Shown piece by piece: positions 7,206 through 14,855 of a DNA stretch of 64,000 nt; within the stretch, counting starts at the first letter, position 1; every line of letters begins with the position of its first letter. The DNA comes from JBGVSA01 sp041807905 (GTDB lineage: Bacteria > Pseudomonadota > Gammaproteobacteria > Burkholderiales > Rhodocyclaceae). Position numbers and translations under genes: made by a program. The stretch spans positions 1 to 64,000 of the forward strand of contig NZ_JBGVSA010000013.1 in the NCBI RefSeq assembly GCF_041807905.1. The letters are read 5' to 3'. The notes beneath the pieces are model-generated. The model was not told where the DNA came from. It worked only from the letters and a program-made list of their open reading frames with translations, and searched no databases.

Positions 7206-9587
7206 ATGTCCGACCACACCATGTGGCGCCTCGGCGCTGCAAGCTTTTTCTCGATCGTGCTCGCCGCGTGCGGCGGGGGAGGGGGCGACGGCTCGCCCGA
7301 TTCGCAGGGCCAGGGCTCTAGCAGCGTCAGCAGCTCGAACGGCTCCAGCAGCTCAAGCGCAGGATCGTCCGATTCTTCCAGCAGCGCGAATTCCTCGGGC
7401 AGCTCACAGTCGTCCAGTTCGTCGTCCGTCGCAGGCAATTGCACGGCGCCGTCGGCACCGCGCGACTACACCGTGCCTGCCGGTTACATCGACGCCAAGT
7501 CACTGACCGACACAAGTGCGGCGCTCTACTGGAGCGGCTTTAGCAAGATGGGCGTGCGGTCATACCTGCCGGCCAGCGATCCGATCAATACCGACGGTCA
7601 CGTGCCCACCGCAACGCCGGCACCGGGTACGCCGACGGTATATCCAACCATAACGTCCGACCCGACCGGCGGTTGCCTGACGATCGAGCGCGAAGTCGCT
7701 CCGCTCAATGGCTGGCACAGCTTTTACCGCGGCAACAACACGGTCGACAACCACAAGCAGGTGTTGGTGACCGGTGGCGCTTCGGCCGCCGACAACCGCG
7801 TCTACACATGCGGCACGAAGCAGTGCATTTTCGATGCGATCCGCGAAGCCAAGAACGAACCGAAGATCATCCGCGTGTACGGCAACATCGACATGCGCGT
7901 CGAGACCGACGGGTTCAAGGACTTCACGAGCTGGGACGACCAGAAGGCTTCGTCGATCCTGCTGCCGTCCAACACGACGCTGGTCGGTATCAACGCGCCG
8001 GACGGCTCTCCCGCGCGCCTGATCTCCGCCCAGATCGAAATCGGCAAGGAGTTCCCCAGCACGGTCAATAACAAATTGGCCGACTACGAGTACTGGATCA
8101 AGACGCTGAACAAGCCGCAGGAAGACTACCCGGGCTGGACGCGCAACGTCATCGTGCGCAACCTGTGGATCCAGACCAACTGGGACGTGCAGCCCGAGGG
8201 CAGTGCTGACGCGTATTACGACGGCATGGCGATCGCAATGGCGCAGCAGGTGTGGGTCGACCATGTGACGATCACCGACGGCCAGTACAACGATGTGTTC
8301 GTCAAGGCCAACGGCGGCGGCACGCGTCATGACGGCGCGCTCGACATCATCCGCGGCTCGGACTACATCACCGTGTCGAACAGCTCGTTCATCGATCACG
8401 GCAAGACCACGCTGGTGTCCAACAGCGATTCGGGCCGCCAGTGGAGCGATGAAAACCGCTTCCACGTGACCTTCTACGCCAACCACTACAAGGACACCGG
8501 ACAACGTGTTCCGCGTGTGCGTTGGGGCCAGGTGCACATCTTCAACAACTACGTTGAAGGCGATCGCGATGCCACCACCGTCACCGAATATGAAGGCGGC
8601 GTGGGCCTGGGCTATCGCGGCGACGTGCTGATGGAGAGCACGATGTGGGAAATCCAGCCGACCAAGCAGACCGAGGCGTGCAGCAAGATCATCGTCAATC
8701 ACGGCAGCGGTACCAGCTTCCGCCAGAGCAACACCTGGCTGAAGAGCACCAAGTACCTGCCCAACGGCATCGACGTGACGGCGACCCTCAACACCTGTGG
8801 TTTGCCCACCGATGTGAAGTGGACGCCGCCGTATGGCTACACGCTCGAAGCCAATCCGCTGAACCTCGCGGGGATCGTCAAGGCCAACGCGGGCGCTGCG
8901 CGCATCGGGATGTTCGCGACCGACGGCGGTGGTAGTTCGTCGTCGAGCAGTTCGTCCTCGTCGAGCAGCACGTCGTCTTCGGCGGGCAGTTCGTCGTCGG
9001 CATCGTCGTCGTCGTCGTCGTCGTCCTCATCCTCATCCTCGTCGAGCAGTGTGCCGGCGGGCGTGACGGGTTCCTGGACGGAGAACTTCACTGCTGGCGA
9101 TTCAGCCCAGTTCTTCACCGCCAACTATTTCCCGTTGCCGGGCGATTCGAGCAAGCCGATGTACATCAATACGGGTGGCGGCAGCGCCATCACCGTCAGC
9201 GGCGGAGTCATGACGATCAATGGCGGACGTTTCACCATCGGCGCGCTGGGCAACACGGGCACCACATCGACGAGCACGCCGGGCGGGGTGTTCACCATCG
9301 TCGGCAAGCAATGCACGATGACACTCGGTGTGGCGACTGCCGGCACGGGCGACAAACTGGTGCAGGTCTACGTGGACAACAACACCACGAGCGGGGGCAA
9401 TTCTGTCCATGGGAGCAGCTCCAAGGTATGGGAGGCCAAGGCCTCTACGATCGGCGTGGGGCAGCAGTCGATCACCATCGACACCTCGAAGCTCAGCAGC
9501 AGCTTCACTGGCGGATCGTTCATCGCGCTCCGACTCGAATCCGGCGCGACCATCGGCCTGAATTCGGCATCGCTGACGTGTAACTGA
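7206..9587 (+). CDS. Large modular pectate lyase (PL1) lipoprotein with two poly-serine linkers
   Basis: A 793-residue protein preceded by AGGAGG. Layout: lipoprotein signal with lipobox ending at Cys22 (VLAAC), Gly then Ser-rich linker about 35-75, PL1 catalytic region about 80-570, second poly-Ser linker about 576-614, and a C-terminal module 615-793. The PL1 motifs are VWVDH near residue 350, RHDGALDI, DHGKTTLVSNSD, and RxPxxR as RVPRVR followed by VHIFNNYVEG. The C-terminal module is Gly/Thr/Ser-rich and looks like an all-beta domain; I cannot name it, and carbohydrate binding is a guess. Membrane anchoring plus long flexible linkers suggests a surface enzyme reaching pectin outside the cell. 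Confidence 0.88.
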   Translation: MSDHTMWRLGAASFFSIVLAACGGGGGDGSPDSQGQGSSSVSSSNGSSSSSAGSSDSSSSANSSGSSQSSSSSSVAGNCTAPSAPRDYTVPAGYIDAKSLTDTSAALYWSGFSKMGVRSYLPASDPINTDGHVPTATPAPGTPTVYPTITSDPTGGCLTIEREVAPLNGWHSFYRGNNTVDNHKQVLVTGGASAADNRVYTCGTKQCIFDAIREAKNEPKIIRVYGNIDMRVETDGFKDFTSWDDQKASSILLPSNTTLVGINAPDGSPARLISAQIEIGKEFPSTVNNKLADYEYWIKTLNKPQEDYPGWTRNVIVRNLWIQTNWDVQPEGSADAYYDGMAIAMAQQVWVDHVTITDGQYNDVFVKANGGGTRHDGALDIIRGSDYITVSNSSFIDHGKTTLVSNSDSGRQWSDENRFHVTFYANHYKDTGQRVPRVRWGQVHIFNNYVEGDRDATTVTEYEGGVGLGYRGDVLMESTMWEIQPTKQTEACSKIIVNHGSGTSFRQSNTWLKSTKYLPNGIDVTATLNTCGLPTDVKWTPPYGYTLEANPLNLAGIVKANAGAARIGMFATDGGGSSSSSSSSSSSSTSSSAGSSSSASSSSSSSSSSSSSSSSVPAGVTGSWTENFTAGDSAQFFTANYFPLPGDSSKPMYINTGGGSAITVSGGVMTINGGRFTIGALGNTGTTSTSTPGGVFTIVGKQCTMTLGVATAGTGDKLVQVYVDNNTTSGGNSVHGSSSKVWEAKASTIGVGQQSITIDTSKLSSSFTGGSFIALRLESGATIGLNSASLTCN

Positions 9588-9635
9588 GCCACAGCCCGAT
9601 CCGGCGAACTTGTCGGATCGGATTGCAGCAAAAAG

Positions 9636-9662
9636 GGCAGACCTCGGTCTGCCTTTTTTTTG
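9636..9662 (+). terminator. Intrinsic terminator after the large pectate lyase
   Basis: Stem GGCAGAC/GTCTGCC closed by a CTCG loop, followed by nine T at 9654-9662. It starts 49 bases after the stop codon. Confidence 0.92.
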
Positions 9663-9766
9663 TCAGCCACCGCATGGTTTGCGGCCGTGTGTTGTCGCCA
9701 TCGCGTTTGTCGTGCCGTCCGCCATCGCCGCTGCGATGATCAGGGGAGGTGCCATCTTCGTGATGT

Positions 9767-9790
9767 CTGTCAACAACGGCTCGTTGACAG
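9767..9790. promoter_or_regulatory. Inverted repeat CTGTCAAC-N8-GTTGACAG over the -35 box
   Basis: Perfect 8-base arms at 9767-9774 and 9783-9790 with an 8-base spacer. The right arm contains TTGACA (9784-9789), the likely -35 box of the lacI-type operon, so a protein bound here would affect that promoter. It does not look like the LacI-type operators downstream. Confidence 0.55.
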
Positions 9791-9812
9791 TGCATCGTTT
9801 AAGTGACGTAAT
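9784..9812 (+). promoter_or_regulatory. Probable sigma-70 promoter of the LacI/Gfo/TTT operon
   Basis: TTGACA at 9784-9789 and CGTAAT at 9807-9812, 17 bases apart. Transcription would begin near 9819, upstream of both LacI-type operators, so the repressor would act as a block just downstream of the start. The -10 box matches consensus at only four of six positions. Confidence 0.5.
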
Positions 9813-9843
9813 GGCCGCGAGTCCTTTTTTTTAAATCCCTGTA

Positions 9844-9888
9844 TGTAAACGTTTGCATATGCAACGTCGCAATATGCAAACGTTTACA
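9844..9888. promoter_or_regulatory. Paired LacI-family operators
   Basis: TGTAAACGTTTGCA (9844-9857) and TGCAAACGTTTACA (9875-9888) are mirror copies of the LacI/GalR-type palindrome TGNAARCGNTTNCA with the central CG. Their centres are 31 bases apart, about three helical turns, which suits cooperative binding on one DNA face. They lie just upstream of the LacI-type gene and its operon, which implies autoregulation. Confidence 0.85.
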
Positions 9889-9904
9889 TGGCGAAAAAAC
9901 GAAT

Positions 9905-10954
9905 ATGGCCAGAGCGCCCAGAACGCCAACCAAGACTGCGACCATTCGAGATGTCGCACGCGTCGCCAAGACGTCCACGACCACGGTCTCTTACGTTCTC
10001 AGCAACGAAAAGCGCTATATCCGCCCCGAATTGCGCGAGCGGGTAATCCAGGCGGCAGAGCAGGTCGGCTACGTAAAGAACGCCGCGGCCAGCAGCATCA
10101 AGGGCAAGCAGAAGAAGGTGCTGGCGGTGGTGGTGGCGCAATTTGGCAATACGTTCTTCACGCGGATGTGCGTCGAGATCGTGTCGATCGCGCGCCAGGC
10201 GGGCTACGTCGTCATGCTGTGCAACAGCGACGAAGACCCGGAGCAAGAGAAGGAAATCATCCAGCGCCTGATCGCGCAGCGCATCGACGGCTGCATCGTC
10301 AGCCCGGCGTTGTCGCAGATCGACAACCTCGCGCTCCTGCAAAAGCAGCACATCCCCTACGTTGTCCTGGAACGTTCCGTCCCGGGCGCGATCACCGACC
10401 ACAACTTTGTCAGCCACGACAACGTCCAGTCCGCGTATCTGGCGACCCGGCATCTGCTCGATGCCGGCCATCGCCACATTGCGTTCGTGGCCTGGGATTC
10501 GCCCATCCCCAACGTGCGGGAACGCGTGGAGGGATACCGCGCCGCGCTGCGTGAGTTCGGCGTCGTGCCGCGGGAGGACTACATCCTGAATGGGCCGCTG
10601 GCGGAGTCTGCCGGCGTCGAGATCGCCGAACGGCTGTCGACGCTGCCCGTCACCGCCATCGTCTTCGCCCAGCACGACCTCGCCAAAGGCGCGTTGCGCT
10701 ACTTCCAGAACAACGGCATCCGCTGGCCGGACGACTACTCGTTCGTTGTCGTCGGCACGCCGGAATGGGCCGAGGTGATCGTGCCCCACGTCACATGCAT
10801 TCAGCGCCCCGAGCAACAGATGGCAAGGGCGGCTGCGTCGTTACTTCTCCACGCCATCCAGGACCCGGATCGCCCGACCGAGCAGCACGTCTTTCCGAGC
10901 ACCCTGGTGGAAAGCCAATCCGTTCGTTCAATAGAGACAGCCCATCATGAATGA
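9905..10954 (+). CDS. LacI-family transcriptional regulator
   Basis: A 349-residue repressor. The N-terminal helix-turn-helix is TIRDVARVAKTSTTTVSYVL (about 13-32), followed by the hinge and a periplasmic-binding-protein-like effector domain (KVLAVVVAQFGNTFF onward). No good Shine-Dalgarno precedes the ATG, so the start is the best of the available codons rather than proven. Two LacI-type operators lie 16-60 bases upstream. The stop overlaps the start of the next oxidoreductase gene by 8 bases, so it heads an operon with two Gfo/Idh/MocA enzymes and probably the TctCBA transporter. The effector is likely a sugar or sugar acid handled by that operon (inference). Confidence 0.9.
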   Translation: MARAPRTPTKTATIRDVARVAKTSTTTVSYVLSNEKRYIRPELRERVIQAAEQVGYVKNAAASSIKGKQKKVLAVVVAQFGNTFFTRMCVEIVSIARQAGYVVMLCNSDEDPEQEKEIIQRLIAQRIDGCIVSPALSQIDNLALLQKQHIPYVVLERSVPGAITDHNFVSHDNVQSAYLATRHLLDAGHRHIAFVAWDSPIPNVRERVEGYRAALREFGVVPREDYILNGPLAESAGVEIAERLSTLPVTAIVFAQHDLAKGALRYFQNNGIRWPDDYSFVVVGTPEWAEVIVPHVTCIQRPEQQMARAAASLLLHAIQDPDRPTEQHVFPSTLVESQSVRSIETAHHE

Positions 10955-11972
10955 GTATCCGAAGCTGCGGTTCGGCATCGTCGGAATCGACCACCGGCAC
11001 ATCTACGACCAGGTCAACAGCCTGTTCAATATCGGCGCTGAATGCGTGGGTTACTGGAGCCATGACGGCGATGTGCGCACGCGTGAGGGATTTGCCGAGC
11101 GTTTCCCGCATATCCCGCGCGTGGCGGATCGCCGGCAACTGCTCGAAGACGCGGACATCCATCTGATCGTGTGCGCCGGCATTCCGTGCGACCGCGCGGA
11201 TTTTGCGGTCGAGGCCATGCTGCATGGCAAGGACTTCATGGTCGACAAGCCGGGTGTCATCACCTTCGAGCAACTCGACCGCGTCAAGCAGGTGCAGCGG
11301 CAGACGGGGCGCATCTGGTCGGTGAACTTCACCGAGCATTTTGAAGTGCGCGCCGTCACGACCGCGACAGAACTCATCCGGCAGGGCGCGATTGGCCGCG
11401 TCCTGCAGACCGTCGGGCTGGGGCCGCATCGCCTCAATCGCCACACGCGCGCGGACTGGTTCTTTGACCCCAAGCAGTACGGCGGCATCCTTGCGGACAT
11501 CGCTTCGCACCAGATCGAGCAGTTTCTGCATTTCGCGGGGGCGAACGACGCGCGCATCGTCGTGTCGCGCGTGGGCAATCTCGGCCACCCCGAGTACCCG
11601 GACTGGCAGGACTTCGGTGAGCTCATCCTCACCAACGGGCCGGCCAGCGGCTACATCCGCCTCGACTGGTTCACGCCCGATGGTCTGGCGACCTGGGGTG
11701 ACGGCCGTCTCACCATTCTCGGCACCGACGGTTACATCGAACTGCGCAAGTACATCGACATCGCCGGCCGTCCGGGCATCAACCACCTGTTCATCGTCAA
11801 TCACGAAGGCACGCGATACATCGATTGCTCGGACGCCGAACTGCCGTACTACACCGACCTGCGCAGCGACATCTTCAATCGCACCGAAACCGCCATGACG
11901 CAGGCGCACTGCTTCAAGGTGTGCGAGCTCGCGCTGCAGGCCCAGGCACAAGCGGAAAGGGCCGGAGCATGA
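10947..11972 (+). CDS. Gfo/Idh/MocA-family oxidoreductase, divergent subgroup
   Basis: A 341-residue NAD(P)-dependent dehydrogenase-like protein. The N-terminal Rossmann motif reads GIVGIDHRH rather than GxGxxG, and the usual EKP motif reads DKPG; both mark a variant subgroup. A conserved C-terminal part has GGILADIASHQIEQFL, which corresponds to the substrate-site helix of the family. It overlaps the regulator stop by 8 bases and the next gene by 4 (ATGA), so the three are translationally coupled. Members oxidise or epimerise sugars, inositols or sugar acids; the substrate here is unknown. Confidence 0.85.
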   Translation: MNEYPKLRFGIVGIDHRHIYDQVNSLFNIGAECVGYWSHDGDVRTREGFAERFPHIPRVADRRQLLEDADIHLIVCAGIPCDRADFAVEAMLHGKDFMVDKPGVITFEQLDRVKQVQRQTGRIWSVNFTEHFEVRAVTTATELIRQGAIGRVLQTVGLGPHRLNRHTRADWFFDPKQYGGILADIASHQIEQFLHFAGANDARIVVSRVGNLGHPEYPDWQDFGELILTNGPASGYIRLDWFTPDGLATWGDGRLTILGTDGYIELRKYIDIAGRPGINHLFIVNHEGTRYIDCSDAELPYYTDLRSDIFNRTETAMTQAHCFKVCELALQAQAQAERAGA

Positions 11973-13042
11973 TCGACGGGACAATGCCCATCGGGTTCGG
12001 TCTGGTTGGCGCCGGCATGATCGCCAACTACCACGCGCTCGCCATCCGCGCACTGGCCAGGCAGCACAACCTGCGCCTGATCGGCGTACTCGGGGTCACG
12101 CAGGACGAAGCCGTGCGCTTTGCGCAGAAGCATGACATCCCCTTCGCCACTGATGATCCGCAAGCCTTCTTCGCGCGGTCCGACATTCACGTCGTCTGCG
12201 TCGTCACCCCCAGCGGCGCGCACCTCGAACCGGCGCTGCAGGCGGCGCGTGCGGGCAAGCATCTGATCATCGAGAAGCCGCTGGAGATCACGGTCGAGCG
12301 CGTCGACGCGCTGCTCGACGCCGCCGCCAACGCCGGGGTGAAAGTCGCAGCGATTTTCCAGTCGCGCCTCACGCAGGGGGCGCAAGCCGTCAAGAAGGCC
12401 ATCGACGAAGGGCGTTTCGGACGCCTCGTCCTGTGCAGCGCATATGTGAAGTGGCATCGCGCCGAGACCTACTACACGGGCTGGAAAGGCTCGCTCGCCC
12501 TCGACGGTGGCGGCGCGGTCATGAATCAGGCCATCCATGCCGTCGACCTGCTGCAGTGGTTTGCCGGCATGCCCGCCGAGATCGCCGCCTGGAAAACGCG
12601 CCGCGTGCATCTGGGCATCGAAGCCGAGGACACCGCTTGCGCGGCCATCAGGTTCGCCAATGGCGCGCTCGGCACGCTGGAAGCGACCACTGCGGCCTAT
12701 CCCGGATGGGAACGTCGTATCGAAATCTGCGGCGAGCGGGGCTCGGCCGTCATCGAAGACGATCGCATCGTGCGCTGGGAATTCCGCGACGCGACACCGC
12801 AGGACGCGCAGCTCCTCGCCGAGGCATCCGGCAAGGGCGGCGCATCCGGCGCGAGTGCTCCCGATCAGATCAGTTTCGAGGGGCATCAGAAGCAGATCGA
12901 AAACATGATCCTGGCCCTGCGCGGCCAGTCCACGTTGCTGGTCGATGGTGCGCAGGCCCGCAACGCGGTCGCGTTCGTTCGCGCGCTCTATGAGTCGGCA
13001 GACAAGGGGGCGCCGGTCACGCTGGTTGCATCAAGCACGTAG
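11969..13042 (+). CDS. Gfo/Idh/MocA-family oxidoreductase
   Basis: A 357-residue enzyme of the classic type. It has the Rossmann motif GLVGAGMIA near the N-terminus, the EKPL motif, and GGGAVMNQAIHAVDLLQWF in the substrate domain, where a His is normally catalytic. The start at 11969 overlaps the preceding stop as ATGA and is preceded by GGAG; a longer upstream frame inside the previous gene is rejected. Together with the preceding paralogue it may carry out successive oxidation and reduction of one sugar, a common two-dehydrogenase arrangement (inference). The transporter genes follow after 44 bases. Confidence 0.88.
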   Translation: MIDGTMPIGFGLVGAGMIANYHALAIRALARQHNLRLIGVLGVTQDEAVRFAQKHDIPFATDDPQAFFARSDIHVVCVVTPSGAHLEPALQAARAGKHLIIEKPLEITVERVDALLDAAANAGVKVAAIFQSRLTQGAQAVKKAIDEGRFGRLVLCSAYVKWHRAETYYTGWKGSLALDGGGAVMNQAIHAVDLLQWFAGMPAEIAAWKTRRVHLGIEAEDTACAAIRFANGALGTLEATTAAYPGWERRIEICGERGSAVIEDDRIVRWEFRDATPQDAQLLAEASGKGGASGASAPDQISFEGHQKQIENMILALRGQSTLLVDGAQARNAVAFVRALYESADKGAPVTLVASST

Positions 13043-13086
13043 TTGACTCGTTCCACACGCAAAGAGGCATCTCTAGGAGACAGACA

Positions 13087-14097
13087 ATGAAACACCTCTT
13101 CAATCTCAAGTACGCCACGGCGATGGCGCTTGCCTGCGTCGTTGCGCTGCCGGCATCCGCCCAGCAATGGAAGCCCAGCCACCCGATTCACCTCATCGTG
13201 CCCTGGGCAGCCGGTGGTGCCACCGACCAGGTGTCGCGCATCGCCGCCGCCGAAATGGAAAAAGCGCTGGGCCAGACCATCGTCATCGTCAATCAGCCCG
13301 GCGCGTCCGGATCGATCGGCACCAAGAGCGCGCTGGATGCACCGAAGGACGGCTACACTTGGACCGCGGGCGCGGCACAGGATCTGGGCAGTTACGAGAC
13401 GATGGGCACGCTCAAGACGCGCATCGCCGATTGGCACCTGTTCCTGACCGTCGCCAACATGCAGGTGTTGAGCGTCAACCCGGCCACGCCTTACCAGACG
13501 CCGAAGCAATTGCTCGACGCCATGAAGGCCAATCCCGGCAAGATCTCGGTCGCCACGGCCGGCATCGGCACCGCGGGCCACAGCGCGATCGACCTCGTCG
13601 CCAAGGCCGCCAACATCACCTACAAGCATGTGACGTATGACGGTGGCAACCCGGCCGTGATCGCAACCGTGGCTGGCGAAGCGCAAGTCACGTCGCAGTT
13701 GGCCGGCGAGCAGGCCGACATGATCCGCGGCAAGCGCCTGCGCGCACTCGCCACGATCAGCGACAAGCCGCTCAACCTGGAAGGGTACGGCACCATTCCG
13801 CCGCTGTCGGACACCATTCCCGGCTTCACCGCGCCATTGAACTACTTCGGGATCTTCATCCCAAAAGGCGTGCCGGATGAGGTCGTGAAGACCGTCGAGA
13901 AGATCTGGACCGACACCATCGCCAAGAGCGACGCCCTCAAGAAGTACGCCACGAGCCGGGGCGCCTTGTTCTCGCCGATGTATGGCGACGCCGCGCAGAA
14001 GGCCGTCATGCCCGCGGTGCAGGCCAACGCCTGGACGCTCTACAACAGCGGCAAGGCAAAGGTGTCGCCCGACACGGTGGGGATTCCGAAGCTCTGA
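13087..14097 (+). CDS. Bug/TctC-family periplasmic solute-binding protein
   Basis: A 336-residue periplasmic receptor. The signal peptide ends at ASAQ near residue 26. The family signatures are PIHLIVPWAAGGATDQVSR and GASGSIGT near the N-terminus. Its preferred start follows AGGAGACAGACA. Bug proteins bind carboxylates such as citrate, gluconate-like acids or aromatic acids and pass them to TctAB. The tctB and tctA genes follow directly, so this is a complete tripartite tricarboxylate transporter. Because it is downstream of LacI and sugar dehydrogenase genes, a sugar acid is the most likely cargo (inference). Confidence 0.92.
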   Translation: MKHLFNLKYATAMALACVVALPASAQQWKPSHPIHLIVPWAAGGATDQVSRIAAAEMEKALGQTIVIVNQPGASGSIGTKSALDAPKDGYTWTAGAAQDLGSYETMGTLKTRIADWHLFLTVANMQVLSVNPATPYQTPKQLLDAMKANPGKISVATAGIGTAGHSAIDLVAKAANITYKHVTYDGGNPAVIATVAGEAQVTSQLAGEQADMIRGKRLRALATISDKPLNLEGYGTIPPLSDTIPGFTAPLNYFGIFIPKGVPDEVVKTVEKIWTDTIAKSDALKKYATSRGALFSPMYGDAAQKAVMPAVQANAWTLYNSGKAKVSPDTVGIPKL

Positions 14098-14264
14098 CTT
14101 CAAGCGATTCATCGATTCACTGACAGGGGCCGGCCAAGGGGGAGTGCCCGCCGGGGGTGCCGCTTGCAAGGGCGGCGCCTCCGGCCGGGGCGTGCTCCAT
14201 ATATCAGGTGCGTGCCCCGCACAGGCTTTCCGTTGCCACGTTCTCTAGCTCGTACAGGTGCACC

Positions 14265-14837
14265 ATGACCGAACAGGTATCCGATCGGCCCGATCTCCCC
14301 GTCGTTGACCACGGAGGAGGCGAATTCAAGCCGACAGCGCGATCCGAAATGACAGAAGGATTAGGGTGGATGGTGCTCGGCATCGCGATCCTGATCGGAT
14401 CCTTGCTCATGGATCGCCTCGAAGAGCAGGACATCAACCCCTACACGATTCCGGGCCTGCTTCCGGCGTTGCTGGGCATTGCCATGACCGCACTCGGCTT
14501 CCTGGTGTTCATCAGGAAGTGGACGCGCTTCAAGGGGGTCGTCGCTGCGCGTGCGCCGTTGTCGGTCGACAAGCGGACAGCGATGAACCGCATGCTGCTC
14601 GTGCTCGGCATCTGCGTCATCTTTTGCGCGGGACTGCTGGGACGTGGCTTGCCCTACTGGCTGACGGGCGGCGTCTTCGTCACGGCCTGCATCCTCTTGC
14701 TCGACAACCGGCGACGGGCCGCGGGGGAGGGGAGATTCACATCCGGGAAAATCGTGAGGGCTGCCGTCATCGGGTTCGTCGCCAGCATCGCCATCACGCT
14801 GGTGTTCGAGCAGATCTTCATGATCCGCCTGCCCTGA
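14265..14837 (+). CDS. TctB-family small membrane subunit
   Basis: A 190-residue protein with about four membrane segments (35-60, 72-92, 115-140 and 165-185 approximately), the size and pattern of the TctB subunit of tripartite tricarboxylate transporters. The start at 14265 gives MTEQVSDRPD; the open frame before it reads through a GC-rich hairpin region and is not supported. The stop is 18 bases before tctA. The 167 bases between tctC and this gene are GC-rich and self-complementary in places, which may set different expression levels of receptor and membrane subunits. Confidence 0.88.
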   Translation: MTEQVSDRPDLPVVDHGGGEFKPTARSEMTEGLGWMVLGIAILIGSLLMDRLEEQDINPYTIPGLLPALLGIAMTALGFLVFIRKWTRFKGVVAARAPLSVDKRTAMNRMLLVLGICVIFCAGLLGRGLPYWLTGGVFVTACILLLDNRRRAAGEGRFTSGKIVRAAVIGFVASIAITLVFEQIFMIRLP

Positions 14838-14855
14838 TCGACATTGGAGATCATC

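Noticed and set aside
8932..9048. Repeats in the poly-serine linker as a CRISPR or tandem-repeat array
   Set aside because: They are in-frame serine codons inside a clear coding sequence, with no spacers of regular length.
14098..14264. GC-rich self-complementary segment between tctC and tctB as a terminator
   Set aside because: No T-tract follows and no single strong stem dominates; left as unassigned.
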